DNA from: Narthecium ossifragum
Taxonomy: Eukaryota; Streptophyta; Magnoliopsida; Dioscoreales; Nartheciaceae
Assembly (NCBI GenBank): GCA_963920575.1
Contig: OY986967.1
Span: 13,448,061 to 13,512,060 of the forward strand
Direction of reading: 5' to 3'
DNA length: 64,000 nt
In this document: positions 54,137-64,000 of the stretch, one piece after another
Layout of the letters: the number at the start of each line of letters is the position of its first letter
Numbering within the stretch: position 1 is the stretch's first letter
Translations under genes and position numbers: made by a program
Notes under the pieces: generated by a model
What the model was told of the DNA's origin: nothing
The model's database searches: none
The model's input: only the letters and a program-made list of their open reading frames with translations

Positions 54137-56371
54137 TGATACGAGTCGATCCGACTCGACCAACTGGACCCGAACCCAGAAGAGGAACCAAACTGGTTCA
54201 GCCTCTTTCCTAGTTTGACTTGGACTTCCCTAGTTCAAACTAGAGTATTTAATTAGTATTTATCATTAGTCTTTTATTGAGTCCTAGTTGATTGTTAGGA
54301 ATTAATTAAGAGTCCCTTTGAGATAGGAAGTTGAGTTGAGTCAGAAACCCTATTACTTGCTAATCAAGCAAGGGGTTTTTCTAGTGGATTAAGACTCTGT
54401 CAGGTCTCTATAAAAGGACCTTAGTAGTTTGTATTTGGTTATGATGAATGATGAATGAAGAGTTATGAATTATTAGGAGTAGTTGATAAATTATCATAGG
54501 AGTAGAGATAATATAGCTTCCACCCGATATCTACCATAGATCCATCTTCTTCCCCGTCGGTCATCTTCTCCGCAGCTGGCACCGCCTCCACCAGTGTTTC
54601 TCTTTTCCCCGTCACTTTCTCTCTCTGCCACGTCAGCGACCCCACCGCCACGTCAGCGCCACGTCACCCCTTACTGTTCATCGTCTTCCTTCCTCTATCC
54701 CGAAACCCTAGCTCACCGCCGTTCTTCTCTCTCCGGCCACCCCCGTCGCCAACCAAGGTCACGAACCACTTCCCCAAGATCCCACGACCTCGCCAAGCCG
54801 CTCCTCCGCCTCCTCCGTTGATACGATGCACCTTCTCAAGGGCTTTCGTACCGGGTCTCTTGCCTTTTCTCAGACCCTCTTTAGCCAAATCTATGGCTAG
54901 GTCGAGAGATACCTTTAGGGTTTTAGGAGAAGGACCCTAGGTATTCGACGAGGAAGACGAAAACTGGAGGAGAAGACGGATGAGAAGAGGGATGCCTTGC
55001 AGGTCCTTTAGGGTTGGCTGGCTTCTCTTGGAGATCCAAGCCTTGGAGAACGTGGTGGAGGGAAGCACGGCAGCCAAGGGGACGCCGGTGATGGGGACGT
55101 GCACTGTAGATGGCAGCGGTGGACGGCAATGGATGGTGGCCGGCTGGTGGAGAAAGAATCCGGCAGGAGAGAGATGAAGGTGGCTGGTGGATTTCTGTGG
55201 AAACTAGGGTTACAGCTACTCCTATATTACTTCTACTCCTAAGATTTATCTCTACTAAATAATTACTCTCATAAATTCGTCCATGCATAATTACAAGCTA
55301 TGGAGGTCCTTTTATAGAGGCCTCAAGAGAGTTATACTCCAACTAGAGAACTATCTTGGTTTAATCAGCAAGTAACCATACTTTCCTACTAAGACTCAAT
55401 CATAACTCAAACTTCCTGATTACTAGGACTCTTAATATGAACTAATAAAGCAAATCATAAACTGAACTCAAACTAGGAAACTGACTCAATCAAGATAACT
55501 ATTAACTAGGGAATCATCTAAGTAAGCAAACCAGCTAGGAATAGGATTCCTTTGGCCGGCTGAGCTTAGAACGCCCAAAGGGACTTGGGTGCAGCCAACT
55601 CCTTGGCGTGGGTCCATCCAAGCAAGGCCGTGGGTCCCTTCTTGGAATGGCTCGGTTCGACCTCGTATCATCCGTCCTCTCCGGCGCCTTCGTCCTCATC
55701 TCCGGAACCCCACGTCCTCCCCTATCCCGCCTCCAAACCTCCCAGATCCGTTCCTCGTCTCCCCACGATCCTTACCGACGTCCCAAGGACCCCAGCCGAG
55801 CTCTCCGTCGTCCCCGACGCCGGCAAACCCAAATCCTCCCGCCGTCGACCTCCAGATCCCGTCGATCTAGCCACTCTCCGACCAATCCACTCCGGTGGAT
55901 CTCTTCCCCATCACCCCGCGACCTTTCCTGCCACTACCCCGACCGCCGCCCCTACGCCGGCGATCTACTTCGGCGAACCACAGCCCTTGGATCAACTCCG
56001 GTTCAGCCCAACCAAGTTGGCTCAGCCAACTCTAACTTGGTTCAGCCAGCCAGTTGATTCAGACTTAGCCCACTCTGATTTGGCTCAGCCACTTAACCCA
56101 CTCCTAGCCGTTTCAGCCAAGCCACTTAACCCACTCCTAGCCGTTTCAGCCAAGCCACTTAGCCCAATCCGAGCCAGATTCAATTCCAAGAGCCAATCAA
56201 CCAATCCAGACTTGACCCAGTCGAGTCCTACCCCAATCTGAGCCAGATCTGAACCAGATTCGATTCAGATTCAGCCAATTGGACTCAAATCAAGTCCGAT
56301 CAGGGCGATTCTGATCGATTGGAGCAGTAGAGACCCATTACGAGAGGATCGCGAGTAGACCGCTCGTAACA
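54137..56371 (+). mobile_element. Solo LTR-A, TSD GCTTT, split by LTR-B
   Basis: About 1.38 kb in two parts (54137-54818 and 55676-56371) with perfect GCTTT repeats (54132-54136 and 56372-56376). A 38-bp segment around CCACTCCTAGCCGTTTCAGCC is tandemly duplicated at about 56096-56160. Confidence 0.95.
54819..55670 (-). mobile_element. Solo LTR-B, TSD TCCGT
   Basis: 852 bp, TGATACGATGCACC...CCTCGTATCA, with perfect TCCGT repeats (54814-54818 and 55671-55675). This is the fourth nesting level: Ath4, LTR-D, LTR-A, LTR-B. Confidence 0.96.
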
Positions 56372-57090
56372 GCTTTCCTCGGCTGATTCCCAGCGATTTG
56401 ATCGCCAACAAGCTGCCAAACCACACCAGGAGCCTTTCTCTCGTTGTCACGAATCCAACGAGCCAAAGAACACCCGATTTGGTGGCCGGAGGAGGGAGAA
56501 CGGAGGGAAAGAAGCTCGCCGGCGGTAAAGGGAAGAAACAGAGCACCGCGGAAAAGAGAGAAGGAGGGAAGAAGAAGAGAAGGAGAAGGAGGAAGAGGAG
56601 GGGAAGAAAAGAGGGGAAAGGGGGAGGGGAAAGCCGGGAAAGAGGGGAAAAAGCTGGGGGAAAAGGGAGGGGAAGACTTCCCTCTCTGACAAGGGAGAGC
56701 GACGGCCGACGGCCGTCCTCGCGAAAGAGAAAGACAGCACCGACTCGATCATGATCGATCTCCAGGGCATGTGAGATCGATCTCCTTTGCAATCCAGATC
56801 GATCTCCTTGAAAACCAGATCGATCTCCTTTGCAAAAAATCCAGATCGATCTCCCTAGCCATCCAGAACGATCTCCTTTACTCAGAAAGGCAAACTTGGG
56901 CTAAAACACAAGCCCAAGCTCAGATCTTCCGATCTCGGGTTCACCTAGCCATTCTAAACAAACACGAACACAGACAAGGTCAGTGTGTGCACACGCGGGT
57001 GTGAAACAAACCAACAAGGCGCAATTTACCAAATTGCCCTTGCGGTCTACAACGAGCCACAGGGGTAGAGGGACAGGTCCTCACACCTTT

Positions 57091-57972
57091 GCTGCTTGTT
57101 TGCTTAATTTAAAGAAAGTCTTGGTATGGTGTGAAGAGAAGAACCTTGTACTTATTTGGGAGAAGTGCCATTTCATGGTATCATCCGGTATTGTTTTAGG
57201 GCACATAGTCTCTTCTAAAGGCATTGAGGTGGATCAGTTCAAAATTGATCTCATGTCTAAGCTTCCTACACCTAGGACTGTCATGGATGTGAGATCTTCT
57301 CTTGGCCATGCTAGTTTTTACATGAGGTTTATTTAGAATTTCTCTACTATTTCTCGTCCTTTGTGTAACCTCGTTGTTAAGGATACTTCATTTGAGTAGA
57401 CTGTAGCTTCTCAAGAGGATTTTCAAACGTTAATCAACAAACTTACATCTGCACCCATTGTACAACCACCGGATTTAAATCTTCTTTTTGAAATAATGTG
57501 TTATGCAAGTGACTATGCGGTTGGTGCTGTCCTTGGCCAAAGAAGAGAGGGAAAACCCGTTGTCATTTACTATGCTAGTAGAACTTTGAATGATGCTCAA
57601 ATGAATTATTCTACAACTGAAAAAAGAATTGCTACCTATAGTGTTTGCTTTAGATAAATTTCATGCATATTTGATTGGTTCCCCTATTACTACTTTCATA
57701 GATCATGCCGCACTTAAGTATCTTCTTGCAAAGGATACTAATGCACGACTATTTCGATGGATTCTCATTTTGCAGGAATTTGATATATCCATCAAAGACA
57801 AAAAAGGGGTGGAGCATGTGGTGGTCGATAATCTCTCAAGGCTAAATTTTAAGGCTGCCAATGAAGAAATTCAAGATGACTTTCTAGATGATCAACTTTT
57901 TTTTGTTTCTCGCCTGCCGTGGTATTCTCACATTGTTAATTATTTGGCTACAGGTGAGATTCCTCTGGATTA
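57091..57972 (+). pseudogene. Ath4 RT C-terminus and RNase H
   Basis: NLKKVLVWCEEKNLVLIWEK and VLGHIVSSKGIEVDQFKIDL belong to the RT thumb/connection. Stops follow at 57334 and 57398. RNase H follows as [20 protein letters not shown] (the first Asp after MC is replaced by Tyr compared with Ath1), [12 protein letters not shown], a frameshift near 57630, [10 protein letters not shown] (Ath1 has [10 protein letters not shown]), and DKKGVEHVVVDNLSRL. The integrase linker ends with TAA at 57971. Confidence 0.9.
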
Positions 57973-58072
57973 AAGCGCACAAGATAAGCGTAAGTTCTTG
58001 GTTGAGGTACACAATTTCTATTGGGATGATCCTTATCTCTTCAAGTATTGCCCTGATCAGATAATGAGACGA

Positions 58073-60243
58073 TGTCGCGCCCCGACCCGCAGAGCGCGAC
58101 AGGGCCGGGGGCGCGAGGGGGAGAAACCTACAACTACAGCCTCAACTGGCGGAAACAGTTGAGACTAAAGCCCAACTGGCGGAAACAGCTGGACGGCACA
58201 GAGAAAGAGCGGAAGCAAGCTAACTAAACAACTATTAACATTTATTACAAACCAGCAATAAAAAGTTAACAGGGTTTAGGACAACAGCTACAAGGGATCA
58301 CAATCCCCAAAAAGAAACCACAACACCCACCGGGGTCTCCGCGAACGCACAGACGAACCCATCCTGAGCCTCAGACATGGCCAGGATTCGGAGCGCTGCC
58401 TCGAGACGACCGAGGGGGTAACACTGGGACAGAACGGCCACCTGCACCTGCAACAAACACAGTCCAGGTAGGCATGAGCAACAGCTCAACAGGGTCCTAC
58501 TCTACAACTCCCACAAACAAGGGTAAAGCAACCGGACACCCTCTGATGCCAAGTACCGAGGCTTGCCAAGGATCCCACAATCCCATCAATAACCCGAAGG
58601 GTTCCTGTCCTAGGTGCGTATCTCCGATAACGCCACTGCTCAGGGGTGGGCAACTCCGACATTCCCTGACACAGGGTGGTTACGACGCAACCAGTAGGAC
58701 CCCCTTCTCCAAGCGGGATCTCCGCACTTGGCGGAACAACCGAGGTTAAGACTACCATCACTCGGTACTCTAAGCAGCAGAGTCAACACCCACCCAACCT
58801 ACCCTAGCATGTCTAATGCACATGAAAACAGGGCAGGATAGATATGATAAAGCTGTAAACAACCAACACAGTAAGGGCACACCTTCGGCCCATTTATACT
58901 AAACACTCCCGAGGGTCATGACTCCCTCGGTTCACCACAAAGCGGTAAGGGCATACTGTCAGCCCATTTATTCTACACAACCCGAGATGCATCACTCTCT
59001 CGGTTCAACCATAAAGCGATAAGCATACATGCAAAGCTCATTACAGGATAAACCCCGAGGGTAAAACCAAAGAAAACCACTTGCATGCGAAGCCCCGCGG
59101 GCAAAACAGCACTTAAAGGAAGAAAAACCCTCTCTGCACCAAAAGAGATCGATCTCCTATAGCATGGAGATCGATCTTCCTCGAGGCTAGGAGCACCCGT
59201 CCTGGTCACCCCAACGAGATCGATCTCCACCCATATGAAGATCGATCTTGTAGGTGACGTGGACGCAAACCGCACAGGCACCAGCCGCCAAGAGATCGAT
59301 CTCCCTCCCAGGGAGATCGCCCTCGCTTTGGCGGGCTGGGCCACCCCGACCAAGATCGATCTCTTCCCAAGAGATCGATCATGATTGGGTCGCGCCGGCG
59401 GCCGGACGGCGAGGAACACCGTCGGAAACCGCCGCCAAACCTCACCAAACTAGGTGGGCTGGCAGATCTCAGTGCCACGAAGCTACTCATGGCTTCAAAA
59501 CCGGGAAAGAACAACTCCACAAGGAGATCTAAGCAAAACAAAACCCGGATTCAAAACCCTCAAACAGCCGGAGTTTTAGAAGAAGAACCCTACCTATTCA
59601 ACGCAGCTTCGATCCACAAGTCCTACCCCAGGACCTTCCTCGCCTTGCCACGAACCCAACGAGCCTTCAAGCTCCCGGAGAGGTGGCCGGAGGAGGAAGA
59701 ACGGCGAGCGAAAGCTCTCAGCCGGAACAGGGGAAAGCAGAGCCGCGAGGAAGAAGAAGAGAAGAGGGGGAAGGAAGGAAGGGGGAAGGGGCGGGTAAGG
59801 CCGGGGGAAAGCCGGCTAAGGCGGGGAAAAGCTGGGGGAGGGGAGGGAAAGTCTTCCCTCCCCTGACAGGGGAAGCGACGGCCACCGCGGTGGCCGTCCT
59901 TCGGAAGCCACCGACAGAGACTTCCACGCACAGGGAGATCGATCTTCATGGACATAGAGATCGATCTTCCTCGCCCAGAACGGCGACCATTAGGCACAGA
60001 GAGATCGATCTTCACCCCCATGGAGATCGATCTCCCTTGCCCAAAACGGAAACCTTGGGCCGAGACACAAGCCCAAGCCCAGGACTACCGAACCAGGGTC
60101 CACCTAACCTTTCTAAGCAAAAACAAGCATCAACCAAGGTCTGTGTGTGCACAGCCAGTGCGAAACGACCACCAAGGCGCAATTTCCCAAATTGCCCTTG
60201 GGGCAAACAGCAAGCCACAGGGATGGAGGGGCAGGTCCTCACA
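58073..60243 (-). mobile_element. Solo LTR-E, TSD GACGA
   Basis: 2171 bp, TGTCGCGCCCCGACCCGC...CAGGTCCTCACA, with perfect GACGA repeats (58068-58072 and 60244-60248). It shares termini and the GTGTGTGCACA and AAATTGCCCTTG blocks with LTR-D, but its middle is unrelated. GAGATCGATCTC motifs cluster at 59145-59390 and 59936-60036, flanking a purine-rich block (59680-59860). Confidence 0.92.
59145..60036 (-). repeat. Two clusters of GAGATCGATCTC palindromes in LTR-E
   Basis: Cluster one is 59145-59390, with about eight motifs and one decayed (GAGATCGCCCTC). Cluster two is 59936-60036, with four motifs. Flanks are mostly GA/TC, unlike those in the other LTRs of the window. Confidence 0.7.
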
Positions 60244-60248
60244 GACGA

Positions 60249-60887
60249 TGTGTTCCAAATGATGAAATTGTGACTATTCTAAGTTTTTGTCATTCACAAG
60301 CTTGAGGTGGACAGTTTTCCATGAAGAAAACTGCTGCAAAAATTTTACAATGTGGTTTTTATTAGCCAACCTTATTTCGTGATATTAACAACTTTTGCCA
60401 GTCTTGTGAGCGATGCCTTATCCTAGGATCCTTGTCTCGGCGTAATATGATGCCCTTGCAACCCATTCTAGTCATTGAAATTTTTTATTGTTGAGCCATA
60501 GATTTTATGGGACCATTTCCTCCTTCTTTTGGGTATTTATACATTCTTGTCGCTTTTGACTATGTGTCAAAATGGGTAGAGGCAGTGACATGTAGGAGCA
60601 ATGATCACACTAATGTTGTTAAGTTTTTGAAAGAGCATGTATTATCACGTTTTGGTACCCCTCAAGTAATCATAAGTAATCAAGGCTTGTATTTTTGTAA
60701 CCATTCTTTTGAGTCCTTGATGCGCAGGTATGGTGTACTACACAAAGTCTCTACTGCCTACCATCCCCTAACAAATGGCCAAGCGGAGTTAGCAAATCGG
60801 GGGATTAAGAAAATCTTAGAGAAAACGGTTAGTCCGAATAGAAAGGATTGGTCCTTGCGGCTCCCTGATGCACTATGGGCATACCGT
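60249..60887 (+). pseudogene. Ath4 integrase fragment (second catalytic Asp lost)
   Basis: The zinc domain is degenerate: CHSQA, a stop, then GGQFSMKKTAAKIL, with CQSCERC intact. In the core, IDFMGPFPPSFGYLYILVAF keeps the first Asp, VIISNQGLYFCN has Asn in place of the second Asp, and GQAELANRGIKKI keeps the Glu. It ends at ALWAYRT, where LTR-D-like sequence starts; the C-terminal domain is absent from the window. Confidence 0.9.
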
Positions 60888-60890
60888 ACA

Positions 60891-61335
60891 CACCCCGACC
60901 CAGAAAACCCATCCATATCGAGGCGTGAGCCACCTAAACCTGTTTACATCATCAATAGGTGCACAAATATATAACTGCTATGAATTTAAACCATCTAGTT
61001 CTCCAGTTCATAAAACAAATTTGGCAGAATCTCCTTTATAATTATAATTTTACAACTTCAACATCATTACATTCCTCAACATCTACATTAAAGAATATTA
61101 CAATATTTCTCAAATACAACTGAATTAATAACCATACAATTCTGTTCTTAGATACCTCAGATTATACATCAATTTGTATATCATTGATTAAAACTGTAAA
61201 ATAACTGTAGAAGAACTCCTTGAAGCTCCAAATCTAACTAACCATCTGTCTCCAAGGGCCGATCGACCCACTAAAGTTGCTCTAGCTTCTCTAACAACTG
61301 CTGATGCACTGACGTCGTGACTTTAAGACTAGATG
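60891..61335 (-). mobile_element. Fragment of a Dlong-type element
   Basis: 60891-61231 follows the start of the Dlong LTR (CCCGACCCAGAAAACCCATCC onward) with more divergence. From 61232 it resembles the Dlong interior (GTGACTTTAAGACTAGA), so LTR and interior are joined by a deletion. The first LTR bases are altered (CACACCCCGACC in place of TGTAACGCCCCGACC). Confidence 0.7.
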
Positions 61336-64000
61336 TCCGCGCCCCGACCCGCGAAAACCCAACCGGGCCGGGCGACGGAACCGAAACCTACAAACCACGG
61401 AAAATTTGGCGAGGGTTCCCTCTAACCTATTGGTCTCCCTAGCAATTCATCAAACACCCCCCCAATTTAAAACAACAATTAAATAACAGAACCTCGAACC
61501 ATAGATTCAAAACCCAAAGTGTTTAATAAACATATCCTCGGGTAGAGAAAAATTCGAATACAACATTAACACTCCCGTAGGAGACTAACTAACATAAGTT
61601 TAAAGTTGTAAAAGATCACCACCTCTCAAACTCCACCTGGCGCCGCCGCACCGCCGACCAACTGCCCGGTAGGGGCCACCGAAGAGCAGCTAACAAGTGC
61701 ACCTACAAAACGCAGCCCGGGTAGGAGTGAGCAAATAATCTCAGCAGGGAAACTACACTACGACACACATAAGGATAAGGGAAACGCAACAGTGTCGCCC
61801 TCAAGTAAGACCTAGGTGTATACAGAGACCTCATAACCCCACCGCGTGTCCCTGAGGCCCACGATCATGGTCTTCGAGCCGAGCTGGTCACATGTCATGA
61901 TACGAGTCGATCTGACTCGACCACTGTACCCGCACCCAGAAGAGGACCCAAACTGGGTTAACCTCTTTCCTAGTTTGACTTGGACTTCCCTAGTTCAAAC
62001 TAGAGTATTTAATTAGGATTTATTATTATTCTTTTATTGAATCCTAGTTAATATTTGATTGTTAGGAATTAATTAAGAGTCCATTTGTGTTAGGAAGTTG
62101 AGTTGAGTTTGAAAGCCTTATTACTTGCTAATTAAGCAAGGGGGTTTTCTAGTTGGATTAGGACTCTGTCAAGGTCTTTATAAAAGGACCTCAGTAGTTT
62201 GTATGATGATTGATGAATGAAGAAGAGAATTATTAAGAATAATTGATAGAATATCATAGGAGTAGAGGTAATGTAGTATTCCACCAGAAATCCACCATCG
62301 ATCCACCTTCTTCCTCGTAGGTCACCTTCTCCGCAGCCGGCACCGCCTTCACCGGAATTTCTCTCTCCCCATCACTTCCTCTATCCACCACATCAGCGCG
62401 CACGTCAGCATCCAGCGCCACGTCATCGCCATCTTCTTCCTCTCTTCTCTTTCGCGTGCTGCAACCCTACCGCCGGCCGTCCTTCCCTCAGCCTTCTCCG
62501 GCCGTCCCCGTCATCTCCAAAGTCCACCTTCGACCTCCCCTATAGCCCACGACCTCGGCAAGCCGCTCCTCCGCCTCCGTCGTCTCCCCCAGCGTCTTCC
62601 CCGGCAACCCGACCTCCGTCCCCATTGCCGTTAACCCGTATCCTACCCAGATCTCACCCCCAAACCACTCTATAACCCTAGCTGAACTTCCCTATACCCA
62701 ATCCCAACCTTCCCCAGCCACTTCGGAGCCTCGCCGTCGTCCCCGACGCCGATCTACTCTAAACCCACCTCCGTCCACACCCGATCTCGCCGATCTAGAC
62801 AAGCCCCGCAAATCCACTCCTCATTCCCATCAACCCACGAACCTTCCTGCCAGTACGCTGGCGATTCACTCCGGCGACTCTCAGCCCTCGGATCCCGTCC
62901 GGTTCAGCCCAACCAAATTGGCTCAGCCAACTTGAATCAGATCCAGTCGACTAGACTTGGTTCAACCCCTTAATCAATCAGACTTGATCCAGTCAAGTCT
63001 AATTCAAATCAGGCTCAACCAGATCTGAACCAGCTCAAGCCAGATCCGATCCAGCTACCCAGATCTGCCAATTGAAGCCAATCAAGCCTGATCAGGCCAA
63101 TTCTGATCGATTGGAGTAGTAGAGACCCGATACGAGAGGATTACGAGTAGACCGCTCGCATTATGTTAGGTCACACTCAGTAGCAGGAAACAACACTGCT
63201 GGCTCACAAGCAGGAAACGGCACTGCAAGTGGGAAACGACACCGCCAAGTAGGCAACTCCTCTACTCAAGAGTCAACACAGTGGAACACCGGCTACACCT
63301 CATCATCTGACTCGAGGCCGACACAACCTCTATAATCACCAAGCAACATGTATACCAGTCATCTAGACCTATCATCGAAGTTGACTGGACACCACAATTC
63401 AAACCAGGTCTAAACTACCCAACCCCGGTCCTAGGGCTAAGTCCGAGCTTCCAGCCTCGGGATGGCGACCCACAGATCGCCCACGCCCTAACCATGCAAC
63501 TAATGCACAACACAGATGCTTGCGATGAACATACACAATATAAGCAGTTAGGCATGAAACAATATGTGATGATAGCATAACACAGTCGGGGCTCGGCACA
63601 CTGCCGGCCCGGGATGGTGAACAAATATTTAAGGTCTGGGACTGCTACAGTGGTACACCACCAACTGCCAGCCAGTCCACCAGCAACCTGCATCGGGAAG
63701 CAGCTCCACAAACAATAGGGACAAACCACGCAGGTAAAAGCCCTCGGCGCACGACGACATGCAAGGTTAAGGAAAGCTGTAGAGCCACTTGCCCACTTAT
63801 TCTAAACAACATAGGAGTCATCACTCTCCTGGTTCACCACTGCCCCTAATATGGGGCTAGCATGCTTAAGAGTATGTACAATGTATAAAGCTTTAAGGAA
63901 AACTGTACATACAAAGTTCCGCGAGCAAAACCAAGAAAAAATCCCTCTCTGTCGTCAAGGGATCGATCCCTTCCCTAAGGAAGGATCGATCTTTCAAGCA
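61336..64000 (-). mobile_element. LTR-D/E-type LTR, right part outside the window, split by LTR-A
   Basis: TGTCCGCGCCCCGACCCGCG at 61336. It follows the short LTR-D copies (CTGCCCGGTAGGGGCCAC, GTAGGAGACTAACTAACAT) up to the LTR-A, then again to about 63500. From about 63850 it is closer to LTR-E, with an E-like cluster of GATCGATC at the very end (63959-64000). It may be a recombinant between the two types. Confidence 0.75.
61898..63160 (+). mobile_element. LTR-A copy at the right edge, 3' end altered
   Basis: About 1263 bp from TGATACGAGTCGATCTG to ACCGCTCGCA. The usual TAACA/CAACA end is replaced by TTATGTTAGG, and no TSD is visible (left flank TGTCA). It is more diverged than the other LTR-A copies, with several small deletions. 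TATA-like TTTATAAAAGGACC near 62177-62190. Confidence 0.85.

Larger units (their letters stand above)
52457..57085 (-). mobile_element. Solo LTR-D (short type), TSD CCTTT, split by LTR-A
   Basis: TGTCGCGCCCCGACCC to AGGTCCTCACA, with perfect CCTTT repeats (52452-52456 and 57086-57090). Without the LTR-A it is about 2.39 kb. Its first 1.6 kb closely follow the copy at 33960. GATCGATC motifs with CTCC flanks lie at 56744-56870 and a purine-rich block at 56500-56690. Confidence 0.93.
30255..60890 (+). mobile_element. Ath4: degenerate plus-strand Athila element cut into four pieces
   Basis: The pieces are 30255-33380, 51922-52456, 57086-58072 and 60244-60890. When the inserted elements and one TSD copy each are discounted, the coding order runs from R-U5 and PBS through gag, zinc knuckle, protease, RT, RNase H and integrase. 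It starts inside the LTR, head to head with Ath3, and stops in integrase at about 60888 where LTR-D-like sequence begins. Internal stops, frameshifts and lost catalytic residues show that it is long dead. Confidence 0.92.

Overview
The window is a block of plant heterochromatin made almost entirely of long terminal repeat (LTR) retrotransposons inserted into one another. I see no host gene, tRNA or rRNA. The plant assignment rests on Athila-clade Ty3/gypsy gag-pol with a tRNA-Asp-type primer binding site (PBS), on elements with the plant-typical initiator-Met PBS TGGTATCAGAGC, and on very long LTRs with a Tekay/Del-like polypurine end. The species cannot be told from the sequence; an angiosperm is most likely.

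Four repeat types build the window. LTR-A is 1.28-1.39 kb, TGATACGAGTCGATCC...CGCTCGTAACA. LTR-B is 0.72-0.88 kb, TGATACGAGGTCGAACC...GCATCGTATCA. Both belong to non-autonomous families with their own unrecognised ORFs. Athila LTRs are 1.6-1.8 kb, TGATGAGTGCATG...(C)ATCA. LTR-D/E are 2.2-3.5 kb, TGTGAGGACC...GGGGCGCGACA. Thirteen insertions are flanked by 5-bp target-site duplications (TSDs), twelve perfect and one with a single mismatch, so most of the nesting order can be read directly.

Left half (1-29504). Positions 1-2770 hold the remnant of a minus-strand LTR-A element, its LTR split by a solo LTR-A. Positions 2771-25777 hold one old minus-strand Athila element (Ath1), read backwards as LTR, PBS, gag, zinc knuckle, protease, RT, RNase H and a scrap of integrase. 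It is interrupted by a solo LTR-A (2886-4237), an inverted pair of LTR-B (4581-6459), a complete LTR-A element (9919-14370) and another LTR-A (15116-24739). That last LTR-A contains a complete 8.2-kb Athila derivative (Ath2, 15635-23881), which lost protease, RT and RNase H but carries a repeat-rich gag ORF. Positions 25778-29368 hold an LTR-B element with an ORF of about 505 codons.

Right half (29505-64000). One plus-strand Athila (Ath4, 30255-60890) is cut into four pieces by an 18.5-kb LTR-D element without recognisable coding capacity (33381-51921), a 4.6-kb LTR-D compound (52457-57085) and an LTR-E (58073-60243). Inside these lie further LTR-A, LTR-B, LTR-D and Athila solo LTRs, up to four levels deep. 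The right edge is a further LTR-D/E copy with an LTR-A inside it.

The most unusual pattern is in the promoters. Athila LTRs, just upstream of the TATA box, and unrelated LTR-D/E LTRs carry clusters of short palindromes. The core stays GATCGATC (GGTCGACC in one copy) while the flanking bases differ from copy to copy. The two undescribed ORFs of the LTR-A and LTR-B families are the other items worth following.
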